Of a stretch of 64,000 bases of DNA, positions 28,156 to 35,915 are shown in pieces (the first letter of the stretch is position 1; the number at the start of each line of letters is the position of its first letter). This DNA is from JAIVJZ01 sp035645695 (GTDB lineage: Bacteria; Acidobacteriota; Blastocatellia; Pyrinomonadales; Pyrinomonadaceae), in assembly GCA_035645695.1 (NCBI GenBank), contig DASQMC010000070.1, positions 1-64,000 on the forward strand, read 5' to 3'. The notes under the pieces were generated by a model, which made no database searches, was not told the DNA's origin, and worked only from the letters and a program-made list of their open reading frames with translations. The position numbers and the translations under genes are program-made.

Positions 28156-28521
28156 CGCCGCGCTCGTGTTTTGATATTTCGCCGCCCCGCATTCATCCAC
28201 AAATTGCCCGCGCGAGTTGCATGAAATTGATCTTTTCTCTATACCCCCTGCGGTGTCCTCTGTGTCTGCGGTGGTGAATGCCGGATAATCAAGCATTCAC
28301 CACCGCAGACACAGAGGACACCGCAGGGGGCACAGAGAGTCTCATCGGATAGCAATGCGCTATAAACCCCGCGCGCGTGCGACCTCGTCCTGATGGTCGT
28401 GGTAGTAGTTTCTCTGTTCCGGTGCGTGCTTATACGGCTCGCCTATGTTAAAGAGTTGCGTCGTGAAGAAGATCGGGCGGGGCTTGAACGGGAAGATGCC
28501 GAATAGGAAACCACCAACGCT
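28156..28521. other. 366-bp intergenic region with palindrome and possible antisense ORF
   Basis: This gap between the initiating transferase and the O-antigen ligase holds the long palindrome at 28244-28330 and, at 28360-28563 on the minus strand, a short coding-like frame. No RNA gene was recognised. Confidence 0.5.
28244..28330. repeat. perfect 37-bp palindrome with 13-nt loop, cognate of 56522-56578
   Basis: Arms 28244-28280 and 28294-28330 are perfect inverted repeats. The loop ccggataatcaag is identical to the loop of the palindrome at 56544-56556, and the arms share the words cctctgtg and cacagagg. This is a dispersed element type. Confidence 0.93.
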
Positions 28522-28563
28522 ATGAGCCTTTCTGCGACTGGCGCGGCCGAGGCCGGAGCGCAT
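28360..28563 (-). other. possible small ORF or gene remnant
   Basis: A 67-residue minus-strand frame whose last 45 residues (for example IFFTTQLFNIGEPYKH and PEQRNYYHDHQDEVAR) look like real protein and use GC-ending codons like the neighbours. The only start, ATG 28563, lies within the first 42 bp of the opposite-strand ligase gene. It could be a small gene with an antisense overlap or the 3' remnant of a lost gene. I do not recognise the family. Confidence 0.3.
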
Positions 28564-30105
28564 GGTATTGATCTCGACAGGGGGCGGGGCGCGCTCGTCA
28601 TCTGGGTGGAACGCGCTCTCGTGGCGTCGCTGTTCCTACTGGCGTTCTGCGCGCCCCACTCCATCGCGGGAACGCAAATCTCGTGGGGTCTGGGGCTGCT
28701 GGCATGGCTGGTGCGCTTAACCCTGCGCCCGCGCCCGCGCTTTTTTCGCACGCCCGTAGACTATGCCTTGCTCGGCTTCTTTATCCTCACGTTCATCTCC
28801 GCGCTCGCCTCCTACGACCCGGACGTGAGCATCGGCAAATTGCGCGCGGCGAGTCTCTTCACCATCGTCTATCTCGTCGCGGAGAACGTGCCGACGCGGC
28901 GCACGCTCTGCCTGCTGGCCTTCACACTCATCGCTTCGTGCATGTTCAACGTCATCTACACGTTCGGGCACCGCATCACCGGACGCGGCGTGAAGGTGAC
29001 GCGGCTTGCGGCGGACAGTCCTTTGCGCGCGGCGGGCGTGAAAGAGGGCGACACCCTGCTCAAACTCGACGGCGCGGCCTTGCGCTCGCCCGGCGAACTG
29101 GCGCGCGCGTTGGCCCCGAACACGGCGGACGCGCCCGTCGCGCCGGTCGCGCGCCTGCTCGTATATCGTCTCGAATGGCGTTTCGAGACGAAAGTGGCGC
29201 GCGGCGCGCTGCTCGCGGGCGCGACGCCGGAAGCGCGGCTCGGGGTGAAGGACTGGACGCGCGGGCGCGACGAACGCGCGTCCGGTTTCTACGGCCACTA
29301 CACGACCTACGCCGAGGTGTTGCAACTCATCGGTTCGCTCGCCGCCGGATTCCTCCTTGCTCTCAGGCGCAAACTCTCCTGGCAGGGCGCGCTGCTCGCG
29401 GCGGCGGTCGCAGGTGTCGGCGTCGCGTTGCTGTTGACCGTAACGCGCGCTTCGTGGCTGTCGTTTTTGCTCTCAATCGTCGTGATGTCGCTTGTCGGCG
29501 TGGGCAGCAGGCGCGCCGTGCTGGCCGTCGCGCTCGGCGCGCTGCTCGTCGTCCCGCTCGGGCTGTACGTGTTGCAGCAGAAGCGCGGCGTGGGCTTCTT
29601 CGACCGCAAGGACGGCTCGATCTCTTGGCGCACGACCGTCTACCGGGAAGGCTTCAATTTATTGACGCGCGAGCCGCGACACCTGCTCGTCGGCGTCGGG
29701 ATGGACTCGATCAAGGAACACTGGCGCGAGTGGGGCTTGTTCGACAAGGGGCGTCTGCCCGTCGGCCACATGCACTCGACGCCTTTGCAACTCGCATTGG
29801 AGAGAGGACTGCCCGCGCTCATGCTCTGGCTCACGGTCGTCTTCGTTTATGCGCGGATGCTGTGGCGGCTGTCGCGCGCGCCCGCGACGCGGGATTGGCG
29901 TGAGCGGGGTCTGGCGCTCGGCGCACTGGGCGGCCTCGCCGGGTTCTTCGCGAGCAGCATGGTTCATTACAACTTCGGCGACTCGGAAGTGGTGATGATC
30001 TTTTATCTCATCATGGGGCTTGCGCTCGCGCTGGAACGGTTGGCGCGGCCGGAAGCCGACGCGCGCGAAGAGGCGGCGGGAGTCGGCGCGCGAGAGGCGA
30101 TATGA
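28522..30105 (+). CDS. O-antigen ligase/polymerase (Wzy_C family) with apparent PDZ insertion
   Basis: A 527-residue polytopic membrane protein with about ten hydrophobic segments and the Wzy_C-type region (FYGHYTTYAEVLQLIG, then LLTVTRASWLSFLLS). Ligases and polymerases of this family join undecaprenyl-linked glycan at the periplasmic face. Unusually, residues about 155-235, between helix groups and just before the Wzy_C region, read as a PDZ domain: GVKVTRLAADSPLRAAGV, KEGDTLLKLDGAALRSP and GELARALA. In this position it would face the periplasm. A weak AGGAAA precedes the ATG. It closes the glycan locus. Confidence 0.87.
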   Translation: MSLSATGAAEAGAHGIDLDRGRGALVIWVERALVASLFLLAFCAPHSIAGTQISWGLGLLAWLVRLTLRPRPRFFRTPVDYALLGFFILTFISALASYDPDVSIGKLRAASLFTIVYLVAENVPTRRTLCLLAFTLIASCMFNVIYTFGHRITGRGVKVTRLAADSPLRAAGVKEGDTLLKLDGAALRSPGELARALAPNTADAPVAPVARLLVYRLEWRFETKVARGALLAGATPEARLGVKDWTRGRDERASGFYGHYTTYAEVLQLIGSLAAGFLLALRRKLSWQGALLAAAVAGVGVALLLTVTRASWLSFLLSIVVMSLVGVGSRRAVLAVALGALLVVPLGLYVLQQKRGVGFFDRKDGSISWRTTVYREGFNLLTREPRHLLVGVGMDSIKEHWREWGLFDKGRLPVGHMHSTPLQLALERGLPALMLWLTVVFVYARMLWRLSRAPATRDWRERGLALGALGGLAGFFASSMVHYNFGDSEVVMIFYLIMGLALALERLARPEADAREEAAGVGAREAI

Positions 30106-30133
30106 AAAGGGCATGCCGTTAGGGTTAAAAATA

Positions 30134-30169
30134 AGGGCGGGCGCGTTGTGCCGAAGCCGCGCCCGCCCT
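30134..30169. terminator. bidirectional terminator between convergent genes
   Basis: A 12-bp GC-rich stem (30134-30145 with 30158-30169) and a 12-nt loop lie between the ligase and hemerythrin genes. On the minus strand it is followed by TATTTTTAA, so it fits the hemerythrin gene best. Confidence 0.75.
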
Positions 30170-30191
30170 CGATTGTCTTCGTCGGCGATGT

Positions 30192-30650
30192 TTAGTTTGC
30201 CGATGCCGTCAGCGATTTCTGCTGCCGCTTCTCCTGCTCCATCAGCGCGCCGAGTTCTTCGAGTTGTTCTTTGCTCAAGACCTCGCGGGCTTTCTTGAAC
30301 ATGTCCTCTTCCTCTTCCTCGACGTGGTGCTCGACGTTCTCCTTGAGCACTTTCAACTTCGCCGTCCAGGTCTCGCTGCCGACCCCCATCGCGTCCAACT
30401 CGCGCAGGAGCACTTTGACGACGTGATGTTCCTGAATACCTTCCATCGTGATGTCGCGCGTCTCTTCCGATTTCTTGAGCACGGGGTAGAAAATCGTCTC
30501 TTCGACGTGCGCGTGCAGGTCTAACTCCTGCTTCAATTTCGTGAACAACTCTTCGCGCGTCTTTTCGGCGCGTTCGGTCGTCTCTTCGAGTTTCTCAAAA
30601 ATACCGGACACCTTCTCGTGGTCGGTTTTCAACAGTGTGATTGCGTCCAT
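30192..30650 (-). CDS. hemerythrin HHE domain protein
   Basis: A 152-residue soluble four-helix protein. ATG 30650 is preceded by AGGAGG at ideal distance, so upstream in-frame codons are not used. Ligand candidates for the di-iron site are His10 (LLKTDHEKV), the HAHVEETIFYP segment, HHVVKVLL and the HHVEEEEEDMF segment. The C-terminus is a Lys/Glu/Gln-rich helix. Such proteins bind O2 or nitric oxide or act in iron and redox stress. It is divergent from ffh and monocistronic. Confidence 0.88.
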   Translation of the reverse strand: MDAITLLKTDHEKVSGIFEKLEETTERAEKTREELFTKLKQELDLHAHVEETIFYPVLKKSEETRDITMEGIQEHHVVKVLLRELDAMGVGSETWTAKLKVLKENVEHHVEEEEEDMFKKAREVLSKEQLEELGALMEQEKRQQKSLTASAN

Positions 30651-30812
30651 CTTTCGTCCTCCTGTGTGGTCGAGCCGGGATGTTTGCACGGTAACAGTAC
30701 GCGCCGGCGGCTTGTCAGTATATGTAGTCAATCGCAGTGCCAGAAGCGGCGGCGAGCCGCCGCTTGCGCCCCCGGCGGCCGACAGAGCCGCGCTCGCGCG
30801 CATCCCCTTTCC

Positions 30813-30841
30813 TTGACTCTCTTTGCGCACGCCCTTATCAT
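30813..30841 (+). promoter_or_regulatory. sigma70-type promoter for the ffh-rpsP block
   Basis: TTGACT (30813-30818), 17-bp spacer, TATCAT (30836-30841). Transcription would start near 30848, about 35 nt before the ffh ATG. A separate 9-bp GC hairpin (30744-30765) lies between this and the divergent hemerythrin gene. Confidence 0.55.
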
Positions 30842-30882
30842 GTCAGTTTTCGGCTACAGCCCGTGGCCGCGTCTGAGGCATC

Positions 30883-32424
30883 ATGTTCGAATCTTTATCC
30901 GACAAACTAAAGCGCACGCTCAAGAATTTGCGCGGCGAGGGCGTGCTGACGCCGGAGCATGTCGATGCGGCGTTGCGCGAAATCCGGCTCGCGCTGCTCG
31001 AAGCCGACGTTAATTTCAAGGTTGCGAAAGAGTTCATCGCATCGGTCAAGGAGAAGGCCGAGGGACAGCACGTCTGGCAGGAGTTGAAGCCCTCCGAGCA
31101 GGTCGTCAAGATCGTCTACGAGGAACTCGTCGAACTCATGGGCGGGCAGTCTTCCCGCCTCGTCTTTACGAAGGCCACCCCGAACGTCGTCATGATCGTC
31201 GGCCTGCAAGGCTCGGGCAAGACGACTTCGACGGGCAAGATCGCCCTCTGGCTCGCGAAGAATCAGGAGCGCAAGCCCCTGCTGGTTTCGACGGACGTGA
31301 ACCGCCCGGCGGCGCGCGAACAGTTGCGGGTGATCGCGAAGGCCACGGGGCAATCGATCTTTGAAATGCCCGAGTCGAACGACCCCGTGGAACTCGCGCG
31401 CGAGGCTTACAAGCACGCGCGCGAAGTCGGGTTCGATACGCTCCTTATCGACACGGCCGGACGGCTCCACATCGACGAAGAGTTGATGGACGAGTTGAAG
31501 CAGATTAAGGCGGACACGCACCCGGTCGAAGTGCTGTTCGTCGCCGACGCGATGACGGGTCAGGACGCCGTGCGCTCGGGCGAGCAGTTTCACGCGCAGG
31601 TCGGCATCACGGGCGTCGTCCTGACGAAGATGGACGGCGATGCGCGCGGCGGCGCGGCGCTCTCGATCAAACAGGTGACGGGGCAGCCCGTGAAGTTCGT
31701 CGGCGTCGGCGAGAAGTACGACGCGTTGGAGCCGTTTTATCCAGACCGTATCGCGCAGCGCATTCTCGGCATGGGCGACGTGCTCTCGCTCATCGAGCAG
31801 GTGCAGACGCAGGTTGACCAGTCGGAAGCCGAAGAGCAACTCAAGAAACTGCAAAAGAACGAGTTTACGCTCGACGACTTTCGCAGCCAGTTGCGGCAGG
31901 TGAAAAAGCTCGGCTCGTTCTCGAAGATCATGAAACTTTTGCCCGACCAACTGCTCGGCGGGATGGGCATGCCCGATCTGGACGAAGAACAGTCCGCGCA
32001 GATGGAGAAAGAACTCAAGCGCACGGAAGCGATCATCGATTCGATGACGCGCGAGGAGCGGGGCGATCATCGCATCCTGAATGCCAGCCGTCGTCGTCGC
32101 ATCGCGCGCGGTTCGGGCGTCAACGTCTCGGAAGTCAACGCGCTGATTAAGCAATACGTCGAGATGCGCGGGATGATGAAGCAGCTTTCCGGCGCGGGAT
32201 TGTTCGGTGGCGGAGGCGGCGGCGGAGGCGGCATGAAAGGCCGCATGATGCGCAAACTCGGCGGCATGATGGGCATGCCCGACATGAGCGCGCTGATGGG
32301 CGGCGGCGGTGGAGACGGCGAAGGCGGCATGAATTTGCCCGCGCTTCCCCCCGGCGGCGCAGCAGGAGGCGGCAACGGGCGCAGGAAACTGCGCAAGAAG
32401 CCGCGACACAAGAAACGAAAGTAA
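30883..32424 (+). CDS. ffh: signal recognition particle protein Ffh (SRP54)
   Basis: A 513-residue GTPase that binds signal sequences and 4.5S RNA and delivers ribosomes to FtsY. The N domain (about 1-85) is followed by the G domain with GLQGSGKTTSTGK (107-119), DTAGRLHIDEE and TKMDGDARGGAAL, then the Met-rich M domain. The C-terminal about 85 residues are an extra low-complexity tail with a run of Gly, then KGRMMRKLGGMMGMPDM, another Gly run, and a basic end RRKLRKKPRHKKRK. This makes it longer than the usual 450 or so. It heads the conserved ffh-rpsP-khpA-rimM-trmD-rplS-rnhB order. Confidence 0.97.
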   Translation: MFESLSDKLKRTLKNLRGEGVLTPEHVDAALREIRLALLEADVNFKVAKEFIASVKEKAEGQHVWQELKPSEQVVKIVYEELVELMGGQSSRLVFTKATPNVVMIVGLQGSGKTTSTGKIALWLAKNQERKPLLVSTDVNRPAAREQLRVIAKATGQSIFEMPESNDPVELAREAYKHAREVGFDTLLIDTAGRLHIDEELMDELKQIKADTHPVEVLFVADAMTGQDAVRSGEQFHAQVGITGVVLTKMDGDARGGAALSIKQVTGQPVKFVGVGEKYDALEPFYPDRIAQRILGMGDVLSLIEQVQTQVDQSEAEEQLKKLQKNEFTLDDFRSQLRQVKKLGSFSKIMKLLPDQLLGGMGMPDLDEEQSAQMEKELKRTEAIIDSMTREERGDHRILNASRRRRIARGSGVNVSEVNALIKQYVEMRGMMKQLSGAGLFGGGGGGGGGMKGRMMRKLGGMMGMPDMSALMGGGGGDGEGGMNLPALPPGGAAGGGNGRRKLRKKPRHKKRK

Positions 32425-32425
32425 A

Positions 32426-32493
32426 CAGTTTTCAGTTTTAAGTTTTCAGAATCTTCTGACGGCTGACGACTGAAAACTTAAAACTGAAAACTG
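32426..32493. repeat. heptad palindrome (word agttttc)
   Basis: Perfect 24-bp arms 32426-32449 and 32470-32493 around a 20-nt loop that itself contains the ctgacggctgacgac word related to 691-763. It lies directly after the ffh stop; GGAGG of rpsP follows it. Confidence 0.92.
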
Positions 32494-32511
32494 ACTCGGA
32501 GGATACAGAGA

Positions 32512-32772
32512 GTGTTAGCAATCAGATTGATGCGCATGGGCGCGAAGAAAAGCCCTTCGTATCGCGTGGTCGTCAAAGAGAAATTGTCGAAGCGCGACGG
32601 GGCATACCTCGAAAACGTCGGAACTTATAACCCGACGCGCAACCCGGCCGAAGTGAAGCTGAACCTTGAGCGCATAACTTACTGGATCGAGCGCGGCGCG
32701 CAGCCGACCGATACCGTGCGCCAGTTGATCAAGGGACAGTCGAAGGCACAGGCGGCGCAAGCGGAAGCCTAG
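32512..32772 (+). CDS. rpsP: 30S ribosomal protein S16
   Basis: An 86-residue protein of normal S16 length, starting at GTG 32512 (MLAIRLMRMGAKKSP) with GGAGG at 32498-32502. Conserved segments SYRVVVKEK, GTYNP and RITYWIERGAQPTDTV identify it. It binds 16S rRNA in the 5' domain of the small subunit. The short C-terminal tail is Gln/Ala-rich. It is the second gene of the ffh block. Confidence 0.97.
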   Translation: MLAIRLMRMGAKKSPSYRVVVKEKLSKRDGAYLENVGTYNPTRNPAEVKLNLERITYWIERGAQPTDTVRQLIKGQSKAQAAQAEA

Positions 32773-32853
32773 TTTCAAGTTTCGGGTTTCAGGGTTCAAG
32801 TTAAAGAACGAAGAACCTGTCAGACCTGAAACTTGAAACCTGAAACTTGAAAC
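32771..32853. repeat. heptad palindromic array (word cttgaaa / gtttcaa)
   Basis: The left array (gtttcaa, gtttcgg, gtttcag) and right array (ctgaaac, ttgaaac, ctgaaac, ttgaaac) form an imperfect hairpin. It starts in the rpsP stop codon and ends 2-3 nt before the khpA ATG. Confidence 0.88.
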
Positions 32854-32855
32854 TC

Positions 32856-33092
32856 ATGAGAGAGACCGTCGAAAAGCTCGTCAAGGCTCTCGTGGACGAC
32901 GCCGATGCGGTGGACGTGCGCGAGGAGTTGGGGCGCGATCAGCGCAGCGTGATCATCGAGGTGCGCGTCGCGCCCGACGACATGGGCAAGTTGATCGGGC
33001 GGCAGGGGCGGACGGTGCGCGCCCTGCGTTCGCTGTTTCAAGCCGTGAGTTTGAAACAGGGTCGCCGCTACATTTTAGAGATCGTGGAATGA
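32856..33092 (+). CDS. khpA: KH-domain RNA-binding protein KhpA (YlqC family)
   Basis: A 78-residue single KH-domain protein (MRETVEKLVKALVDD) with the GxxG loop in MGKLIGRQGRTVRALR. KhpA binds RNA and, with KhpB in other bacteria, influences cell-envelope and division functions. ATG 32856 is preferred over an in-frame TTG inside the repeat array. No Shine-Dalgarno is visible. Its TGA overlaps the rimM ATG (ATGA), so the two are translationally coupled. Position between rpsP and rimM is the classical one. Confidence 0.93.
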   Translation: MRETVEKLVKALVDDADAVDVREELGRDQRSVIIEVRVAPDDMGKLIGRQGRTVRALRSLFQAVSLKQGRRYILEIVE

Positions 33093-33664
33093 GGGAGCGG
33101 GCGCAGGAGGAGAGCCACGGCGCGGCGGGCGCGAGGGTTGGTGATGGCGGCGACGAAGAGTTGATCGCCGTCGCGCGCGTCGTCAAGGTGAGGGGCGTGC
33201 GCGGCGAGGTGGCCGCGCACCTGCTGACCGATTTCCCCGAACGCTTCGACGGACTCGAAGAACTCTTCGCGATTGACGCGGCGGGCGCGCGCGCGCGACT
33301 CGTGATTGAAAATAGCTGGCTGCACGGCGGGCGCGTCATCCTTAAGTTCGCGGGTTACGATTCGCCGGAGGCAGCGCAAGCGTTGGTCGGGCGCGAACTC
33401 GCCGTGCCGGAGATTGATGCGGTCGAACTCGAAGAGGGCGCGTACTACGATTGGCAGTTGACCGGCTGCCGCGTCGAGACGATTGACAACCGGGAAGTCG
33501 GGCGCGTCGCCGACGTGCTGCACACGGGCGCGGCTCCCGTGCTCGTCGTCAAAGACGGGAAGCGAGAAAACTTGATCCCGCTCGCCGCGAGCATCTGCGT
33601 CGAGATCGACACGGAGGCGAAGCTGATTCGCGTCGATCCGCCGGAAGGGCTGTTGGAACTGTGA
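33089..33664 (+). CDS. rimM: ribosome maturation factor RimM
   Basis: A 191-residue protein that assists 30S head assembly and binds S19. The N-terminal RimM beta-barrel (about 22-105; LIAVARVVKVRGVRGEV, HGGRVILKFAGYDSPEAA) is followed by a PRC-barrel (about 115-185; YYDWQLTGCRVET, LIPLAASICVEID). The first 20 residues are a variable, polar extension. It overlaps khpA by 4 bp and is followed by a heptad array and trmD. Confidence 0.95.
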   Translation: MRERAQEESHGAAGARVGDGGDEELIAVARVVKVRGVRGEVAAHLLTDFPERFDGLEELFAIDAAGARARLVIENSWLHGGRVILKFAGYDSPEAAQALVGRELAVPEIDAVELEEGAYYDWQLTGCRVETIDNREVGRVADVLHTGAAPVLVVKDGKRENLIPLAASICVEIDTEAKLIRVDPPEGLLEL

Positions 33665-33738
33665 AGCGTGAATCGCAAATCGTAAACGGTATCGAAACAG
33701 AAGGGGTTTCCATCTACGATTCACGATTTGCGATTTAC
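33664..33738. repeat. heptad palindromic array (word gtgaatc)
   Basis: The left array gtgaatc-gcaaatc-gtaaac and the right array gattcac-gatttgc-gatttac pair with few mismatches. It follows the rimM stop and ends 5 nt before the trmD GTG. It belongs to the same word family as 35025-35099 and 49821-49896. Confidence 0.88.
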
Positions 33739-33743
33739 TAATC

Positions 33744-34511
33744 GTGTTGCGATTCGACATTATCACGATCTTCCCGGACTACTTCCGCGAGGTGTTTGAT
33801 TACGGGATCGTGCGGCGCGCGCGGGCGGGCGGCATCGTCGAGATCAAGGCGCACGACCTGCGCGGGTGGACGATTGATAAGCACCGCATGGTTGACGACC
33901 GGCCGTTCGGCGGCGGCGACGGGATGGTGCTGAAGCCCGAACCGATCTTTGCAGCCGTGGAAAGTCTGACGGGCGCGCGGGCGGCCGAGGAACTCGCGGG
34001 CACGGGCGTGCGGGTCGTGTTGCTCTCGCCGCAGGGTCGCGTCTTCAATCAGAAGGTCGCGGAAGAGTTGGCGGGCGCGAAACATATCGTGCTCGTCTGC
34101 GGTCGTTACGAGGGCGTGGACGAGCGCGTCGTCGAGATGCTCGTGACGGACGAAATCTCCATCGGCGATTACGTTCTGTCGGGCGGCGAGCCGGCGGCGG
34201 CCGTCGTGGCGGATGCAATCGTTCGTCTGATACCGGGCGCGCTCGGCAGCGAGACTTCGGCCTCGAACGAATCCTTCTCCGACGGGTTGCTGGACTTTCC
34301 GCACTACACGCGACCGCCGGAGTTTCGCGCGAGCCGCGTGCCGGAAGTTTTGCTCGGCGGCAATCACGCCGAGATCGCGCGCTGGCGCAGGCGCAGGGCG
34401 TTACGAAAGACGCGCCGCAATCGCCCCGATCTGTTGGAAAGCGCCACGCTCTCGGAAGCCGAACGCGCGTGGCTCGCCTCAAGCGAGGCTGAAAATTTTA
34501 GTGACGAATAA
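33744..34511 (+). CDS. trmD: tRNA (guanine-37-N1)-methyltransferase
   Basis: A 255-residue SPOUT-class enzyme methylating G37 next to the anticodon, which prevents frameshifting. Start GTG 33744 (MLRFDIITIFPDYF). Key segments are DDRPFGGGDGMVLKPEP, LLSPQGRVFNQ, VCGRYEGVDERV and DYVLSGGEPAA, which form the trefoil-knot SAM site, and the catalytic Asp in HYTRPPEF-type context. Length and order are standard. Confidence 0.96.
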   Translation: MLRFDIITIFPDYFREVFDYGIVRRARAGGIVEIKAHDLRGWTIDKHRMVDDRPFGGGDGMVLKPEPIFAAVESLTGARAAEELAGTGVRVVLLSPQGRVFNQKVAEELAGAKHIVLVCGRYEGVDERVVEMLVTDEISIGDYVLSGGEPAAAVVADAIVRLIPGALGSETSASNESFSDGLLDFPHYTRPPEFRASRVPEVLLGGNHAEIARWRRRRALRKTRRNRPDLLESATLSEAERAWLASSEAENFSDE

Positions 34512-34609
34512 CGAGTCACAAAACGCAGGGGCTAAGGATAAGCCCCACAAGCGGACTCGCCGCTTGTCACACGTCAATTGTCAACTTTCATAGTTTGGAG
34601 TGTTAAGTC
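34512..34609. other. rplS leader with two small hairpins
   Basis: The 98-bp gap holds a GGGGCT...AAGCCCC-type stem near 34528-34546 and an AAGCGG...CCGCTT stem near 34550-34566, then TTGGAG before the rplS ATG. These could be leader structures, but there is no known motif. There is no heptad array in this junction. Confidence 0.45.
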
Positions 34610-35017
34610 ATGAACCGTTTAGATGCTGTCGAAAAAACTCAGATGAATAAGACCATCCCGGACTTCCAGCCCGGCGATACGGTGCGCGTCCACGTGCGCG
34701 TGAAGGAATCGGAGACGAAAGAGCGCTTGCAGGTGTTTGAGGGGCTTGTCATCGCGCGCAAAGGCGGCGGCGTGCGCGAGACGATCACCGTGCGCAAGAC
34801 GAGTTTCGGCATCGGCGTCGAACGCATCTTCCCGCTCTACGCTACGATTGTGAAAGACATCGAAGTGATCAAACGCGGCCGCGTGCGCCGCGCCAAGCTC
34901 TATTACCTGCGCGCCCTGCGCGGTAAGGCCGCACGCATCCGCGAGCGCGACACGCGTCCCACCGGCAGCAGCCAGGTTCAGGCCGCCGCCGCTGCCGCTC
35001 GCAAGAGCAAAGCGTAG
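34610..35017 (+). CDS. rplS: 50S ribosomal protein L19
   Basis: A 135-residue L19, a little longer than usual because of an Ala/Ser/Lys-rich C-terminal tail. Conserved segments are PDFQPGDTVRVHVRVKE, RLQVFEGLVIARKGGG, TVRKTSFGIGVERIFPLY and VKRGKVR-like IKRGRVRRAKLYYLR. It sits at the 30S-50S interface. ATG 34610 has TTGGAG upstream. Confidence 0.97.
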   Translation: MNRLDAVEKTQMNKTIPDFQPGDTVRVHVRVKESETKERLQVFEGLVIARKGGGVRETITVRKTSFGIGVERIFPLYATIVKDIEVIKRGRVRRAKLYYLRALRGKAARIRERDTRPTGSSQVQAAAAAARKSKA

Positions 35018-35024
35018 AAAAGCC

Positions 35025-35099
35025 GTGAATCGTGAATCGTAAATCGTGAATAGATTAAACCCGGTTTCTTCTATTCACGATTTACGATTCACGATTCAC
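35025..35099. repeat. heptad palindrome (word gtgaatc), perfect 29-bp arms
   Basis: Arms 35025-35053 and 35071-35099 are perfect inverted repeats with a 17-nt loop attaaacccggtttctt. It ends 8 nt before the rnhB ATG. A degenerate cognate with a near-identical loop lies at 49821-49896. Confidence 0.93.
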
Positions 35100-35107
35100 T
35101 TGTATTT

Positions 35108-35746
35108 ATGGTTCGTCAAAAACGCGTATCCGAGATTTGCACGGCGTTTGAGGACGAGGCGCGCGCGCGCGGCCACAGGATGATCGCGGGGCTTGACGAG
35201 GTGGGGCGCGGAGCGTTGGCCGGGCCGGTCGTCGCGGCGGCCGTCATACTCGACCCGGCCGCCCCTCTGCCGGAAGGTCTGGACGACTCGAAGAAGTTGA
35301 CTGCACGCGAGCGTGAACGCATCGCCGAAGAACTAAAGGGCACGGCGCTCTGTTACGGTGTCGGCCTCATCCCGCCCGAAGAGATCGACAGCACCAACAT
35401 CCTCATCGCCACGCGCCGCGCGATGTGCCGCGCGCTCGGCGAACTCCGCCCCCACAGCGCCGACTTCCTGCTCATCGACGCGCTGCAACTCAGAGAAGTC
35501 GAACTTCCGCAGCGCGCCATCATCCGCGGCGACTCGATCTCGGCCTCCATCGCCGCTGCCTCCGTCATCGCCAAAACCTTCCGCGATGCGCTGATGCGCG
35601 ACTACCACGACACGTACCCGCAATACGGTTTCGCCGCGCACGTCGGTTACGGCACACGCGCGCACCTCGAAGCCCTGCGCGCGCACGGGGCTTGCCCCAT
35701 TCACCGGCGCAGTTTCCGCGGCGTGCTTCCCGCGGCGGACGGGTGA
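35108..35746 (+). CDS. rnhB: ribonuclease HII
   Basis: A 212-residue RNase HII that cuts RNA in RNA-DNA hybrids and removes single ribonucleotides. The active-site DEG-type motif is AGLDEVGRGALAGPVV (Asp and Glu metal ligands), then ILDPAAPLPEGLDDSKKL, LIDAL with the third acidic residue and SIAAASVIAKTFRD. The GYGTRAH and HRRSF end segments are conserved. It ends the ribosomal block. ATG 35108 lacks a Shine-Dalgarno and follows an array. Confidence 0.95.
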   Translation: MVRQKRVSEICTAFEDEARARGHRMIAGLDEVGRGALAGPVVAAAVILDPAAPLPEGLDDSKKLTARERERIAEELKGTALCYGVGLIPPEEIDSTNILIATRRAMCRALGELRPHSADFLLIDALQLREVELPQRAIIRGDSISASIAAASVIAKTFRDALMRDYHDTYPQYGFAAHVGYGTRAHLEALRAHGACPIHRRSFRGVLPAADG

Positions 35747-35915
35747 GGAACCGCATGGACGAGCCAGGAGACGTGCGGGAGCCGCGCCGCCGGTCGAACA
35801 CGAGGGCGCGCCCGCGTCGTGCTTTCCGCGATGCGTGCGCGTGCGGTAAAATCGCGTCGCTTATTTACCCGCCTCAAAACTTCGCGTGAGAGCGTGAACG
35901 GGAGCACCGAACCCC

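Noticed and set aside
35821..35915. Promoter for the GT4 gene (TAAAAT at 35847)
   Set aside because: No acceptable -35 hexamer at 16-18 bp; not reported as a feature.
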